Below, piece by piece: positions 11,141 to 21,365 of a stretch of 64,000 nucleotides of DNA; position 1 is the first letter of the stretch, and every line of letters starts with the position of its first letter. The notes below the pieces were generated by a model. That model made no database searches and was not told the DNA's origin. It saw only the letters and a program-made list of their open reading frames with translations. The translations under genes and the position numbers were made by a program. The DNA is taken from contig NZ_CP045302.1 in the NCBI RefSeq assembly GCF_009363155.1, positions 633,001 to 697,000 on the forward strand. The letters are read 5' to 3'. Source of the stretch: Azotobacter salinestris (GTDB lineage: Bacteria; Pseudomonadota; Gammaproteobacteria; Pseudomonadales; Pseudomonadaceae).

Positions 11141-12358
11141 TCAGATGTCCAGCAGCAGGCGAGCCGGGTCTTCCAGGAGATCCTTCATGGTCACCAGGAA
11201 GGTAACGGCTTCCTTACCATCGATCAGGCGGTGATCGTAGGACAGGGCAAGATACATCATCGGCAGGACGACTACCTGACCGTTCACGGCCATCGGGCGC
11301 TCCTGGATCTTGTGCATGCCGAGGATGGCCGTCTGCGGCGGGTTGACGATCGGGGTCGACAGCAGGGAACCGAACACGCCACCGTTGGAGATGGTGAAGG
11401 TACCGCCGGTCATTTCCTCGATGGTCAGCTTGCCGGCCTTGGCCTTCTTGCCGAACTCGTTGATGCCGCCTTCGATTTCCGCCAGGCTCATGAACTCGGC
11501 GTTGCGCAGGACCGGCACCACCAGACCACGATCGCTGGACACGGCCACACCGATGTCCTGGTAGCCGTGGTAAACGATGTCGTTACCGTCGATGGAGGCG
11601 TTGACGCCCGGCTGACGCTTCAGGGCCTCGACAGCGGCCTTGACGAAGAAGGACATGAAGCCCAGGCGCACGCCGTTGTGGGTCTTCTCGAACAGGTCCT
11701 TGTACTTGGCGCGCAGTTCCATGACCGGCTTCATGTTGACTTCGTTGAAGGTCGTCAGCATGGCCATGGAGGATTGGGCCTCGACCAGGCGCTCGGCGAC
11801 CTTGGCACGCAGGCGGGTCATCGGCACGCGCTTCTCGACGCGATCGCCGGCTGCGAACAGCGGAGCGGCAGTGGCGGCGGCAGCCGGCTGGCCGGCAGGA
11901 GCGGATTTCTTGGCCTCAACGGCAGCGACCGCATCTTCCTTGGTCACGCGACCGCCTTTGCCGGTACCGGTGATGCTGTCGGCAGCGATGGCGTTTTCCT
12001 CGGCGATCTTGCGAGCAGCCGGGGACAGGATCGGCGCCTCGGCAGCGGCCGGAGCGGCAGCGGCAGCCGGAGCGGCAGCAGCCGGAGCCGGGGCGGCAGC
12101 CGGAGCGGCAGTGGCAGCGCCGCCTTCGGTCAGCTTGCCGAGCAGTTCGCCGCTGAGCACGGTGTCGCCTTCGTTCTTGACGATCTCGGCAATCACGCCG
12201 TCCGCCTCGGCAAGCACTTCCATCACGACCTTGTCGGTCTCGATGTCGACGATCAGCTCGTCACGCTTGACGGCTTCGCCGGGCTTCTTGTGCCAGGTGG
12301 CAACAGTGCCGTCCGCGATCGATTCCGGGAAAGTCGGGGCTTTGATATCGATAGCCAT
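11141..12358 (-). CDS. sucB: Dihydrolipoyl succinyltransferase (E2 of 2-oxoglutarate dehydrogenase)
   Basis: 405 residues. The N-terminal lipoyl domain carries Lys43 in [12 protein letters not shown] long Ala/Pro-rich linker (about 78-115) is followed by a peripheral subunit-binding domain ([14 protein letters not shown]) and a catalytic acyltransferase domain ending with YDHRLIDG. It transfers the succinyl group to CoA. The Ala/Pro linker DNA is low-complexity and looks like a repeat, but it is the normal flexible linker. One lipoyl domain, as usual for SucB. Encoded 42 bp after sucA. Confidence 0.98.
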   Translation of the reverse strand: MAIDIKAPTFPESIADGTVATWHKKPGEAVKRDELIVDIETDKVVMEVLAEADGVIAEIVKNEGDTVLSGELLGKLTEGGAATAAPAAAPAPAAAAPAAAAAPAAAEAPILSPAARKIAEENAIAADSITGTGKGGRVTKEDAVAAVEAKKSAPAGQPAAAATAAPLFAAGDRVEKRVPMTRLRAKVAERLVEAQSSMAMLTTFNEVNMKPVMELRAKYKDLFEKTHNGVRLGFMSFFVKAAVEALKRQPGVNASIDGNDIVYHGYQDIGVAVSSDRGLVVPVLRNAEFMSLAEIEGGINEFGKKAKAGKLTIEEMTGGTFTISNGGVFGSLLSTPIVNPPQTAILGMHKIQERPMAVNGQVVVLPMMYLALSYDHRLIDGKEAVTFLVTMKDLLEDPARLLLDI

Positions 12359-12400
12359 TATCTAAGATTCCTATTTATTCGTTGCTTCTGCGAGAAGGCA

Positions 12401-15232
12401 TTAAACAGTGAAAGCATCCTGCAGCAGTTTTTCCTGCTGCTCGGCATGCATCGACGCGTAACCGCAAGCCGGAGCGGCCGAGGCTTCGCGACCGGCATAC
12501 TGAAGGAACAGGTCCTTCTTGTGCGCGCTGGCGACACGACGCATGTGATGCTGGCTGCAATACCAGGCCCCCTGGTTCATCGGCTCTTCCTGACACCAGA
12601 CCACGTGCTTGAGGTTGGTGTAGGGCGCCATGACCTCGGCCAGCTCCTCTTCCGGGAACGGATAGAGCTGCTCGATGCGAACGATGGCGATGTCCTCGCG
12701 GCCCTCGGCACGGCGCTTGTCCAGCAGGTCGTAGTAAACCTTGCCGCTGCACAGGACCAGACGTTCGACCTTCTTCGGATCGAGGCTGTCGACCTCCGGC
12801 AGGACCGGATGGAAGGAGCCGTGAGCCAGATCCTCCAAGGTGGAGATCGCCGCCTTGTGGCGCAGCAGCGACTTCGGCGTCAGGACCACCAGCGGCTTGC
12901 GCAGCGGGCGGATCACCTGGCGACGCAGCATGTGGTAGACCTGCGCCGGGGTGGTCGGCACGCAGACTTGGATGTTCTGCTCGGCGCACAGCTGCAGGTA
13001 GCGCTCCAGACGGGCGGAGGAGTGCTCCGGCCCCTGACCTTCGTAGCCGTGCGGCAGCAGCATGGTCAGGCCGCACAGACGGCCCCACTTGGTCTCGCCG
13101 CTGCTGATGAACTGGTCGATCACCACCTGGGCACCGTTGGCGAAGTCACCGAACTGGGCTTCCCAGATCACCAGCGCGTTCGGCGTGGTAGTGGCGTAGC
13201 CGTATTCGAAGGCGAGCACCGCCTCTTCCGAAAGGAAGGAGTCGTACAGCTCGAACGTCGGCTGCCCCTCATAGAGGTTCTGCAGCGGGATGTAGCGGCT
13301 GGCGTCCTTCTGGTTGTGCAGCACGGCATGGCGGTGCGAGAAGGTGCCACGACCGACGTCCTGGCCAGTGATGCGCACCGGATGGCCTTCCTTCAACAAG
13401 GTGGCGTAGGCCAGGGTCTCGGCGCAGCCCCAGTTGATCGGCATGGCGCCGACGCCCATACGGTCGCGATCCTCGAGGATCTTGGCGACCTGGCGCTGCA
13501 CGACGAAACCTTCCGGGATCTGCAGCAGCTTGGCGTTCAGCTCCTGCAGGGTCTTCAGGTCGAAGCTGGTGTCGTGACGAGCAGTCCAGGCGTGGCCCAG
13601 GTACGGGGTCCAGTCGACGAACAGCTCGGTGTTCGGCTCCTTGACCAGGCTCTTGAGCACGTGCTGACCGTTGTCCAGCGCGGTACGGTACTCGTCACCC
13701 TTGGCCTGGACTTCTTCCTGGCTCAGGCTGCCTTCCTTGACCAGGGCATCGGCGTACAGCTCGCGGGTGGTGCGCTGCTTGGCGATCTTCTGGTACATCA
13801 GCGGCTGGGTGCCGCTCGGCTCGTCGGCCTCGTTGTGGCCGCGACGGCGGTAGCAAACCAGATCGATGACCACGTCGCGCTTGAATTGCATGCGGTAGTC
13901 GACGGCCAGCTGAGTTACGAACAGCACGGCTTCAGGATCGTCGCCGTTGACGTGCAGGACCGGTGCCTGAATCATCTTCGCCGGATCGGTGCAGTACTCG
14001 GTGGAGCGGGTATCGGCCGGGTTGCTGGTGGTGAAGCCAACCTGGTTGTTGACCACGATGTGGATGGTACCGCCCGTCTTGTAGCCGCGGATCTGCGACA
14101 TCTGGAAGGTTTCCATCACCACGCCTTGACCGGCGAAGGCCGAGTCGCCGTGGATGGAGATCGGTACCACCTTGTCGCCGATAGCGTCGCCACGACGGTC
14201 CTGACGGGCACGCACGGAGCCTTCGACCACTGGGGAGACGATTTCCAGGTGCGACGGGTTGAATGCCATGGCCAGGTGCACTTCGCCACCCGGGGTCATC
14301 ACGTTGGAGGAGAAGCCCTGGTGGTACTTCACGTCACCGGAGCCCAGCTCGACCATCTTCTTGCCTTCGAACTCGTCGAACAGGTCGCGCGGGTTCTTGC
14401 CCAGCGCATTGACCAGCAGGTTCAGACGGCCGCGGTGGGCCATGCCGATGACGACTTCCTTGGTGCCGTAGGAGCCGGAGCGCTGGATGATCTCGTCGAC
14501 AACCGGAACCAGGCTCTCGCCGCCTTCCAGACCGAAACGCTTGGTGCCCGGGTACTTGGTGCCCAGGTACTTCTCCAGGCCTTCGGCAGCGGTCAGGCGC
14601 TCGAGGAGGTGGCCTTTCACCTCTTTGGAGTAAACCGGGCGACCACGCACGCTCTCCATGCGCTGGGCGAACCAGTTGCGCTGCTCGGAATCGACGATAT
14701 GGGTGAACTCGGCGCCGATAGTGCGGCAATATGTCTCCTGCAATGCCTGCAGGATTTCGCGTAGGGTCGCTTCTTCCTTACCGATGTAGAGTTCGCCGGT
14801 GCGGAAGGTGGTGTCCAGATCGGCGTTGGTCAGCCCGTAATGAGTGATCGACAGATCGGAGGGCGCGGTGCGCTGCCAAAGACCGAGCGGGTCCAGTTGC
14901 GAGGCCTGATGGCCGCGCATGCGGTAGGCCTGGATCAGACGCAGGACTTCGACCTGCTTCTTCTCGTGTTCGGTGCTTACGCTGGAGGTTGCGACCGGCT
15001 GTGCGCGACGCTGGTTCTTGGCCAACAGAACGAACTGGTCGCGGACGGGAGCGTGTGGAACGTCGGAGGAGGTGCCGGCTTCGGCGGGCAGTTTCTCGAA
15101 ATAGGTGCGCCACTCTTCGGGCACAGCGTTGGGGTCGTGCAGGTAAAGCTCGTAGAGCTCTTCCACATAAGCAGCATTTCCACCGGAAAGGTGGGCACTG
15201 TTCCACATGCGTTGCATAACGCTATCTTGCAT
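12401..15232 (-). CDS. sucA: 2-oxoglutarate dehydrogenase E1 component
   Basis: 943 residues, full family length. The thiamine diphosphate-dependent decarboxylase of the TCA cycle complex: near residues 255-345 lie GMAHRGRLNLLVNALGK and HGDSAFAGQGVVMET, and the C-terminal half has the transketolase-like pyrimidine domain (GQDVGRGTFSHRHAV). The N-terminal SHLSGGNAAYVEELYELYL segment that binds the E2 core is intact. It starts 242 bp downstream of sdhB with an AGGGTGA-type ribosome binding site, so it may have its own promoter as well as sdh read-through. Confidence 0.98.
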   Translation of the reverse strand: MQDSVMQRMWNSAHLSGGNAAYVEELYELYLHDPNAVPEEWRTYFEKLPAEAGTSSDVPHAPVRDQFVLLAKNQRRAQPVATSSVSTEHEKKQVEVLRLIQAYRMRGHQASQLDPLGLWQRTAPSDLSITHYGLTNADLDTTFRTGELYIGKEEATLREILQALQETYCRTIGAEFTHIVDSEQRNWFAQRMESVRGRPVYSKEVKGHLLERLTAAEGLEKYLGTKYPGTKRFGLEGGESLVPVVDEIIQRSGSYGTKEVVIGMAHRGRLNLLVNALGKNPRDLFDEFEGKKMVELGSGDVKYHQGFSSNVMTPGGEVHLAMAFNPSHLEIVSPVVEGSVRARQDRRGDAIGDKVVPISIHGDSAFAGQGVVMETFQMSQIRGYKTGGTIHIVVNNQVGFTTSNPADTRSTEYCTDPAKMIQAPVLHVNGDDPEAVLFVTQLAVDYRMQFKRDVVIDLVCYRRRGHNEADEPSGTQPLMYQKIAKQRTTRELYADALVKEGSLSQEEVQAKGDEYRTALDNGQHVLKSLVKEPNTELFVDWTPYLGHAWTARHDTSFDLKTLQELNAKLLQIPEGFVVQRQVAKILEDRDRMGVGAMPINWGCAETLAYATLLKEGHPVRITGQDVGRGTFSHRHAVLHNQKDASRYIPLQNLYEGQPTFELYDSFLSEEAVLAFEYGYATTTPNALVIWEAQFGDFANGAQVVIDQFISSGETKWGRLCGLTMLLPHGYEGQGPEHSSARLERYLQLCAEQNIQVCVPTTPAQVYHMLRRQVIRPLRKPLVVLTPKSLLRHKAAISTLEDLAHGSFHPVLPEVDSLDPKKVERLVLCSGKVYYDLLDKRRAEGREDIAIVRIEQLYPFPEEELAEVMAPYTNLKHVVWCQEEPMNQGAWYCSQHHMRRVASAHKKDLFLQYAGREASAAPACGYASMHAEQQEKLLQDAFTV

Positions 15233-15418
15233 GCTTGGTCACCCTTGTGAGGGGACACCATCGGCGTGAGCCGCACATGGTCGTTCCAAAGTCATGAAGC
15301 AGCGACTTTGGTAAAGCCACTACGGATCCCACAGATAGTCCGGACGCCTGCCCGGATGCCCCTGCTAGTCAAATTCTTCATAGGAGCGCGGCTTCATGAG
15401 CTGCGGATCCATCTTCGA

Positions 15419-15450
15419 CTGCGGCGCCAGGATCGCTCCCGACGCCGCAG
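15419..15450 (-). other. Stem-loop between sdhB and sucA
   Basis: CTGCGGCG (15419-15426) pairs with CGCCGCAG (15443-15450) in the 242-bp gap after sdhB. No T tract follows on the minus strand, so it is more likely an attenuator, a processing site or an sdhB 3'-end stabiliser than a full terminator. Nothing else convincing was seen in the gap apart from a 6-bp repeat (15288-15309). Confidence 0.5.
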
Positions 15451-15474
15451 GTATACGGTATTGCCAAGAACCGA

Positions 15475-16194
15475 TCAGGTACCGCTACGCAGCAGCATGT
15501 CGCGCACGTGACCGATGGCCTTGGTCGGGTTCAGGCCTTTCGGGCAGACATACACACAGTTCATGATGCCGCGGCAACGGAATACGCTGAACGGGTCGTC
15601 CATGGCAGCCAGACGGTCCTGGGTCTTGGTGTCACGACTGTCGGCCAGGAAGCGATAAGCCTGCAGCAGTGCAGCGGGACCGAGGAACTTGTCCGGGTTC
15701 CACCAGAAAGACGGGCAGGAGGTCGAGCAGCAAGCGCACAGGATGCACTCGTAGAGACCGTCCAGCTTCTCACGCTCTTCCGGGCTCTGCAGACGCTCGA
15801 TGGCCGGGGCGGGAGTATTGTTTTGCAGGTAAGGCTGCACCTTTTCGTACTGCTTGTAGAAGATGCTCATGTCCACGACCAGGTCGCGGATGACCGGCAG
15901 GCCGGGCAGCGGGCGGATAACCAGCTTGCCGTCAGTCACCACGCTGGACAGCGGGGTGATGCAGGCCAGGCCGTTCTTGCCATTCAGATTCATGCCATCG
16001 GAGCCGCAGACACCTTCGCGGCAGGAGCGGCGGTAGGAGAAGCTGCCGTCACGCTCCTTGATCAGGGCCAGGACATCGAGGACCATAAGATCCTTGCCGT
16101 CGATGTCAATGTTCAGGTTCTGCATGTAGGGAGCAGAGTCCTGCTCCGGGTTGTAGCGATAAACGCTAACTTGCAATGTCTTGGGCAGCGACAT
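15475..16194 (-). CDS. sdhB: Succinate dehydrogenase iron-sulfur subunit
   Basis: 239 residues. Three Fe-S binding clusters are complete: a [2Fe-2S] ferredoxin-type set (CREGVCGSDGMNLNGKNGLAC), a [4Fe-4S] set (CILCACCSTSCP) and a [3Fe-4S] set (CRGIMNCVYVCPKGLNP). It carries electrons from SdhA flavin to the membrane quinone site. It has a few extra N-terminal residues compared with short SdhB proteins; an internal start at LQVSVYRYN is not supported by an ATG. Last gene of sdhCDAB. Confidence 0.98.
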   Translation of the reverse strand: MSLPKTLQVSVYRYNPEQDSAPYMQNLNIDIDGKDLMVLDVLALIKERDGSFSYRRSCREGVCGSDGMNLNGKNGLACITPLSSVVTDGKLVIRPLPGLPVIRDLVVDMSIFYKQYEKVQPYLQNNTPAPAIERLQSPEEREKLDGLYECILCACCSTSCPSFWWNPDKFLGPAALLQAYRFLADSRDTKTQDRLAAMDDPFSVFRCRGIMNCVYVCPKGLNPTKAIGHVRDMLLRSGT

Positions 16195-16205
16195 ATCGAT
16201 AACCC

Positions 16206-17978
16206 TTAATAAGTACGCACTTTGGGTTCAAACACCGGAACGGTCTTCGGCGCGAAGTTGACAGCACGCTTGGTCACGCGCTTCTCACCCGGGAAGTACA
16301 GGGTGTGGCACAGCCATTCCTTGTCGTCGCGCTCTTCGAAGTCCTCACGGGCGTGGGCGCCACGGGATTCCTTGCGAGCTTCCGCAGCGATCGCAGTGGC
16401 CTCGGCCACTTCGAGCAGGTTCTGCAGCTCGAGAGCTTCGATGCGAGCGGTGTTGAACGCCTGGCTCTTGTCGTTGATCTTGACTTGAGCGATGCGATCA
16501 CGCAGCTCGGCCAGCTGGGCGATACCCTTCTGCATGTATTCGCCGGTACGGAACACACCGAAGTAGTTCTGCATGCAGTTCTGCAGCTCTTTGCGCAGGG
16601 GAGCGACTTCTTCGCCAGTGCTGCGCTCGTTCACGCCGGACAGGCGCTTGAGGGACTCGTCCAGGTCGGACTCGGAAGCACCACGGTACTCGATGCCTTC
16701 CTTGAGTGCCTTCTCCAGATGCAGACCGGCGGCACGGCCGAACACGACCAGGTCGAGCAGCGAGTTGCCGCCCAGACGGTTGGCGCCGTGTACGGACACG
16801 CATGCCACTTCACCCACGGCGAACAGACCTTCGATGATCTTGTCGTTGCCGTTGGCGTCCTGGGTGATGGCCTGGCCGTGGATGTTGGTGGCCACGCCAC
16901 CCATCATGTAGTGGCAGGTCGGCACGACCGGAACCGGGGCAGTCACCGGATCGACATGGGCGAAGGTCTTGGACAGTTCGCAGATGCCGGGCAGGCGGCT
17001 GTGCAGCACTTCCTCGCCGAGGTGGTCGAGCTTCAGCAGCACATGGTCGCCATCCGGACCACAACCGTTGCCGGCGATGATTTCCTTGACCATGGAGCGG
17101 GCGACGACGTCACGACCGGCAAGGTCCTTCGCGTTCGGAGCATAACGCTCCATGAAACGCTCGCCGTGCTTGTTGATCAGGTAGCCACCTTCGCCGCGGC
17201 AGCCTTCGGTCACCAGCACACCGGCACCAGCGATACCGGTCGGGTGGAACTGCCACATCTCGATGTCCTGCACCGGCACGCCAGCACGCAGGGCCATGCC
17301 CACGCCGTCACCGGTGTTGATCAGAGCGTTGGTGGTCGAGGCGTAGATGCGACCGGCGCCGCCGGTGGCCAGAACCACGGCCTTGCAGCGGATGTAGACG
17401 GTTTCGCCGGTTTCGATGCAGATGGCGATGATGCCGACCACGGCGCCGTCCTGGTTCTTCACCAGATCGACCGCGTACCACTCGTTGAGGAACGTGGTGT
17501 TGTTCTTCAAGTTGCCCTGATACAGGGTGTGCAGCAGCGCGTGGCCGGTACGGTCGGCAGCTGCGCAGGTACGGGCAGCCTGGCCGCCGTTGCCATAGTC
17601 CTTGGACTGGCCACCGAACGGACGCTGGTAGATGCGGCCGGTTTCGGTACGGGAGAACGGCAGCCCCATGTGCTCGAGTTCGAATACGGCTTCGGGGCCG
17701 ACCGAGCACATGTATTCGATGGCGTCCTGGTCACCGATGTAGTCGGAGCCCTTGACGGTGTCGTACATGTGCCAGCGCCAATCGTCGTTCGGGTCGGCCG
17801 AGGCGATGGCGCAGGTGATGCCGCCCTGGGCGGACACGGTGTGTGAACGGGTCGGAAATACCTTGGTGACTACTGCAGTCTTGTGGCCGCCCTGAGCCAG
17901 TTGCAGAGCAGCACGCATGCCAGCACCACCACCGCCGACGATGATTGCGTCGAAGGAAAGCGTACGAATGTTAGCCAT
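16206..17978 (-). CDS. sdhA: Succinate dehydrogenase flavoprotein subunit
   Basis: 590 residues, normal length. The dinucleotide motif [12 protein letters not shown] is near residue 14, covalent FAD attachment is predicted at His46 in [11 protein letters not shown], and the substrate site includes HPTGIAGAG and the capping-domain text CHYMMGGV. It oxidises succinate to fumarate and feeds electrons to SdhB. It lies 3 bp after sdhD and 11 bp before sdhB, so all four sdh genes form one tightly packed transcript. Confidence 0.98.
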   Translation of the reverse strand: MANIRTLSFDAIIVGGGGAGMRAALQLAQGGHKTAVVTKVFPTRSHTVSAQGGITCAIASADPNDDWRWHMYDTVKGSDYIGDQDAIEYMCSVGPEAVFELEHMGLPFSRTETGRIYQRPFGGQSKDYGNGGQAARTCAAADRTGHALLHTLYQGNLKNNTTFLNEWYAVDLVKNQDGAVVGIIAICIETGETVYIRCKAVVLATGGAGRIYASTTNALINTGDGVGMALRAGVPVQDIEMWQFHPTGIAGAGVLVTEGCRGEGGYLINKHGERFMERYAPNAKDLAGRDVVARSMVKEIIAGNGCGPDGDHVLLKLDHLGEEVLHSRLPGICELSKTFAHVDPVTAPVPVVPTCHYMMGGVATNIHGQAITQDANGNDKIIEGLFAVGEVACVSVHGANRLGGNSLLDLVVFGRAAGLHLEKALKEGIEYRGASESDLDESLKRLSGVNERSTGEEVAPLRKELQNCMQNYFGVFRTGEYMQKGIAQLAELRDRIAQVKINDKSQAFNTARIEALELQNLLEVAEATAIAAEARKESRGAHAREDFEERDDKEWLCHTLYFPGEKRVTKRAVNFAPKTVPVFEPKVRTY

Positions 17979-17981
17979 GAA

Positions 17982-18350
17982 TCAGATACCCCAAAGAATC
18001 TGCACACCCCAGACGAAAAACGCGAACATGGCGATGCCACACGCGGCCTGGAAAAGGAAACGCACAACGGTCGCCAGTTTGCCCAGCGCCATCGGAGTCA
18101 GGTAGTCAGTCGAGATGGTCCACATGCCGACCCAAGCATGTACGCTCAGTGCGACGAGAGCCAGCAGACTGAAGATCCGCATGCCGGTGCTGGAGAACAG
18201 GCCATGCCATTCGCCGTAGGTCAGATCCGAGCTGAAGAACAGGTAACCCAGCAGGAAGAGGGTATATGCCGCGAGAATGACCGCGGAGACACGCTGGGCC
18301 ATCCAGTCATAGAGGCCCGAGCGCGAGAAATTCGTGACATTAGTTACCAT
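17982..18350 (-). CDS. sdhD: Succinate dehydrogenase membrane anchor subunit SdhD
   Basis: 122 residues from the ATG at 18350 (MVTNVTNFSRSGLYDW); an ATG two codons earlier is possible but gives a larger overlap with sdhC. Three membrane helices are visible (about 20-40, 55-75 and 92-115), and the quinone/heme-side residues of the SRSGLYDWMAQRVSAV segment are conserved. It overlaps sdhC by 7 bp. In P. aeruginosa sdh mRNA is a known target of the iron-responsive PrrF small RNAs; whether that holds here cannot be seen. Confidence 0.96.
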   Translation of the reverse strand: MVTNVTNFSRSGLYDWMAQRVSAVILAAYTLFLLGYLFFSSDLTYGEWHGLFSSTGMRIFSLLALVALSVHAWVGMWTISTDYLTPMALGKLATVVRFLFQAACGIAMFAFFVWGVQILWGI

Positions 18351-18727
18351 ATCCAAACCCCCGACAGCAGGATCAGCGCCACCGAAACGCCGATAACGAT
18401 TTTCGAGCCCTTGGTGCCGCCTTCCAGCGTTTCACCGATGCCCATATCCATGATCAGATGGCGCACGCCGGCCACCAGGTGGTACAGCAATGCGGACACC
18501 AAGCCCCATGCCACCAGCTTGACCAGCGGACTGGCCAGATACCCCTTCACCTGCTCGAAGCCTTCCTCCGACGACAGAGACTTGTCGAGCCAGGACAGCA
18601 GCACGACAATTCCCAGGAAGAGGATGACACCAGAGATACGGTGAAGAATGGACGTGTAAGCAGTGACAGGAAGTTTGATTGTCCTAAGGTCTAGGTTTAC
18701 AGGTCGTTGGCTTTTCACGGCTTTCAT
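18344..18727 (-). CDS. sdhC: Succinate dehydrogenase cytochrome b556 subunit SdhC
   Basis: 127 residues with three membrane helices. The family signature RPVNLDLRTIKLPVTAYTSI is followed by LHRISGV, and the heme-ligand helix is LYHLVAGVRHLIMD. First gene of the sdh-suc operon. The ATG at 18727 has no strong ribosome binding site; a GTG three codons in (18718) is an alternative start. The gene lies 125 nt downstream of a near-consensus promoter. Confidence 0.96.
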   Translation of the reverse strand: MKAVKSQRPVNLDLRTIKLPVTAYTSILHRISGVILFLGIVVLLSWLDKSLSSEEGFEQVKGYLASPLVKLVAWGLVSALLYHLVAGVRHLIMDMGIGETLEGGTKGSKIVIGVSVALILLSGVWIW

Positions 18728-18851
18728 TCACTGTGAGAGCCCTGGCGAGCAGGGCGAAGTTGTTGGGATGTGCACTGGTCAGGTACCCACCACCCAGAGA
18801 GCGGCAACCTCCAGAATACGCGGCTTCAAAGCCCCTGGCGGTCGGTTGCCG

Positions 18852-18880
18852 AGTATAGACAGTTAGGGTACTAATGACAA
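18852..18880 (-). promoter_or_regulatory. Sigma70-type promoter of the sdhCDAB-suc operon
   Basis: On the minus strand TTGTCA (18880-18875) and TATACT (18857-18852) are separated by exactly 17 bp. Each hexamer matches the consensus at five of six positions. It is oriented towards sdhC and leaves an untranslated leader of roughly 120 nt. Confidence 0.75.
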
Positions 18881-18996
18881 CGCAAGCACCCTCAACAAAG
18901 TAGTGATTGCACGATGGCTATTAATCACGTAAATAGTTTCTTTTTTCGCGTGCAACCCGTTCTGAAACGAACGCACCACTACTACTTTGGTGCAGA

Positions 18997-19024
18997 TTGC
19001 TTTCAGACTCGTCACCCCTATAGT
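18997..19024 (+). promoter_or_regulatory. Candidate gltA promoter with overlapping dyads
   Basis: TTGCTT (18997-19002), a 16-bp spacer and TATAGT (19019-19024) form a plausible promoter about 80 bp before gltA. The -10 region lies within the inverted repeat GTCAC/GTGAC (19011-19015, 19023-19027). A second dyad CTCTAT-AG-ATAGAG follows at 19029-19042, near the expected transcription start. These could be regulator sites; the regulator is unknown. Confidence 0.45.
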
Positions 19025-19106
19025 GACGCTCTATAGATAGAGGCGGCCCCGCACATGTGGGACCCGCCGACGATACCTAGCAGAAAGCTCAAAAAGGAGG
19101 CCACTC

Positions 19107-20390
19107 ATGGCTGACAAAAAAGCGCAGTTGATCATCGAGGGCAAGGCTCCCGTTGAACTGCCCATGTTGACCGGTACTGTCGGTCCCGATGTGATTGATG
19201 TACGTGGTCTGACCTCGACGGGCCAATTCACCTTCGATCCTGGCTTCATGTCTACTGCCTCCTGCGAATCGAAGATTACCTATATCGACGGCGACAATGG
19301 CATTCTGTTGCACCGTGGTTATCCGATCGAACAACTCGCGGAAAATTCCGATTATCTCGAGACTTGTTATCTGCTGCTGAACGGCGAACTGCCCAACGCC
19401 GATCAGAAAGCGAAGTTCGTCAACAATATCAAGAACCACACCATGGTTCATGAGCAGCTGAAGAACTTCCTCAACGGTTTCCGCCGCGACGCTCACCCGA
19501 TGGCCGTCATGTGTGGTGTTGTCGGAGCCCTCTCCGCCTTCTATCACGACTCGCTGGACATCAATGATCCGCAGCATCGCGAGATCTCCGCAATTCGCCT
19601 GGTAGCCAAGATGCCGACTCTGGCCGCCATGGTTTACAAGTACTCTCTCGGCCAGCCGCTGATGTATCCGCGCAACGATCTGGATTACGCGGAAAACTTC
19701 CTGCACATGATGTTCAACACCCCCTGTGAAGTGAAGCCGATCAGCCCGGTTCTGGCCAAGGCCATGGATCGCATCTTCGTTCTGCATGCGGACCACGAGC
19801 AGAACGCCTCGACCTCCACCGTGCGTCTGGCCGGCTCCTCGGGTGCCAACCCGTTCGCCTGTATCGCTGCCGGCATCGCGGCCCTGTGGGGACCGGCACA
19901 CGGCGGCGCCAACGAAGCCGTGCTGACCATGCTCGACGAGATCGGCGATGTCTCCAACATCGAGAAGTTCGTGGCCAAGGCCAAGGACAAGAACGATCCG
20001 TTCAAGCTGATGGGCTTTGGCCATCGCGTCTACAAGAACTTCGACCCGCGCGCCAAGGTCATGAAGCAGACCTGCGACGAAGTGCTGTCCGAACTGGGCA
20101 TCAACGATCCCCAGCTGGAACTGGCCATGAAGCTGGAAGAGATTGCGCGCAACGATCCTTATTTCAAGGAGCGCAACCTCTACCCGAACGTCGACTTCTA
20201 TTCGGGCATCATTCTCAAGGCGATCGGCATTCCGACCAGCATGTTCACTGTGATCTTCGCCCTGGCACGTACCGTGGGCTGGATCTCGCACTGGAAGGAA
20301 ATGCTCTCCGGCCCGTACAAGATTGGCCGTCCGCGCCAGCTGTATACCGGCTACGAGAAGCGCGACTACGTCCCGGTGGAAAAGCGCTAA
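19107..20390 (+). CDS. gltA: Citrate synthase (type II)
   Basis: 427 residues, the length of NADH-sensitive hexameric type II enzymes. Catalytic motifs are present: [20 protein letters not shown] mid-protein and [15 protein letters not shown] with the active-site His and Asp. It condenses oxaloacetate and acetyl-CoA at the entry of the TCA cycle. An ideal AGGAGG lies 6 bp before the ATG. It is divergent from sdhC, the standard Pseudomonas layout, which allows coordinated control of the cycle from one intergenic region. Confidence 0.98.
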   Translation: MADKKAQLIIEGKAPVELPMLTGTVGPDVIDVRGLTSTGQFTFDPGFMSTASCESKITYIDGDNGILLHRGYPIEQLAENSDYLETCYLLLNGELPNADQKAKFVNNIKNHTMVHEQLKNFLNGFRRDAHPMAVMCGVVGALSAFYHDSLDINDPQHREISAIRLVAKMPTLAAMVYKYSLGQPLMYPRNDLDYAENFLHMMFNTPCEVKPISPVLAKAMDRIFVLHADHEQNASTSTVRLAGSSGANPFACIAAGIAALWGPAHGGANEAVLTMLDEIGDVSNIEKFVAKAKDKNDPFKLMGFGHRVYKNFDPRAKVMKQTCDEVLSELGINDPQLELAMKLEEIARNDPYFKERNLYPNVDFYSGIILKAIGIPTSMFTVIFALARTVGWISHWKEMLSGPYKIGRPRQLYTGYEKRDYVPVEKR

Positions 20391-20409
20391 TCGCTTTCCC
20401 GCCCGGCGG

Positions 20410-20441
20410 AAAAAAGGCTGCGTTCTTACGCAGCCTTTTTT
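20410..20441. terminator. Bidirectional terminator after gltA
   Basis: Perfect hairpin: A6 then GGCTGCG, loop TTCTTA, CGCAGCC then T6. T tracts flank the stem on both strands, so it can stop gltA and also the convergent YkgJ-like gene. Confidence 0.92.
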
Positions 20442-20498
20442 ATTCGTGCTCTCATGTGCTGCCGATTTGATCAACACGGGGGCGCAAGCGGATCTGCC

Positions 20499-20750
20499 TC
20501 AGCGCGTTTCCTGCTCCAGCCAGGCGAGCAACTGCAATGCCTCTTCCTGACTGCTGCCGCAGACCGCCTCATCCGCACCGAAGGCGGAACAGACCAGCGG
20601 CCGTCCCAACTGACCGAACAGTATGCATAGATTGTCCTCCGAGAGGTGCAGGCAACGCTCGCCTGCCGGCTTGCCCTGCGGCATGCCCGGGATCGGAGAA
20701 CTGATGGAAGGAGCAATGCAACAGGCACCACAGCCCGCTCGACATTTCAT
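20499..20750 (-). CDS. YkgJ-family cysteine cluster protein
   Basis: 83 residues from the ATG at 20750, which has a GAGG eight bases upstream; a start eight codons earlier is possible. Eight cysteines include the family pattern CRAGCGACC near the N terminus, then ERCLHL, NLCILF and LVCSAF. This matches the Fe/Zn-chelating YkgJ (UPF0153) family, whose members bind metal; the biochemical role is not established. Convergent with gltA. Confidence 0.85.
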   Translation of the reverse strand: MKCRAGCGACCIAPSISSPIPGMPQGKPAGERCLHLSEDNLCILFGQLGRPLVCSAFGADEAVCGSSQEEALQLLAWLEQETR

Positions 20751-20889
20751 GATAGGACCTCGCAACCAGAGCAACTTCCGTGGAAGGTCGGATATCCTAC
20801 CGCTGCACCCGATGAGCTGCTAAGCCCCCCTCGGCCGACGCCCCTCCCCCCTCGTTCCGTCGCTGCCATCCCTTCCGGAGCCGCCCTTC

Positions 20890-21231
20890 ATGCCGATCTG
20901 GCTGCAAACTGCGCTGCTGCTCAGCCTTTCGAACATCTTCATGACCTTTGCCTGGTATGGCCATCTACGCACTCTCAACAGCAAGCCCTGGGTCATTGCC
21001 GCCCTCATAAGCTGGGGAATCGCCCTGTTCGAGTACCTGATCATGGTCCCGGCCAACCGCATCGGCTACACCGAACTCAGCGTGGGCCAACTGAAGATCA
21101 TGCAGGAAGTGATCACCCTGATGGTCTTCGTCCCCTTCAGCGTGCTGTTCATGCACCAGCCCCTCAAGCTCGACTACCTCTGGGCCGGACTCTGTCTGCT
21201 GGGCGCGGTGTATTTCATCTTCCGCAGCTGA
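20890..21231 (+). CDS. DMT-like small membrane protein (DUF486)
   Basis: 113 residues with four membrane helices (about 3-25, 33-52, 68-88 and 92-111). The text SNIFMTFAWYGHLR, WGIALFEYLIMVPANRIGY and FMHQPLKLDYLWAGLCLL is characteristic of DUF486, a family related to small multidrug-type transporters. The transported substrate is unknown. It is followed 134 bp later by the exonuclease gene on the same strand. Confidence 0.88.
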   Translation: MPIWLQTALLLSLSNIFMTFAWYGHLRTLNSKPWVIAALISWGIALFEYLIMVPANRIGYTELSVGQLKIMQEVITLMVFVPFSVLFMHQPLKLDYLWAGLCLLGAVYFIFRS

Positions 21232-21365
21232 CTGCCCTGCGAGTCGACAGGCCCGTGGCCAGTGTCCCGCCATCGGCCGGTACGGCTGCGGAGAGGGTTT
21301 ACACTGATACCTCTGGCCGCCAGCAAGGCTGGCATCCCCTCTTGCACGGAGCCTTGGAGCTGCCC

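Noticed and set aside
12030-12130. Apparent tandem repeat (GCAGCCGGAGCGGC-like)
   Set aside because: It encodes the normal Ala/Pro-rich linker of SucB, not a CRISPR or satellite repeat.
11231-14764. 1177-residue open frame opposite sucB and sucA
   Set aside because: Antisense shadow of two unmistakable genes in GC-rich DNA; composition is Gly/Arg/Val/His-rich with no domain.
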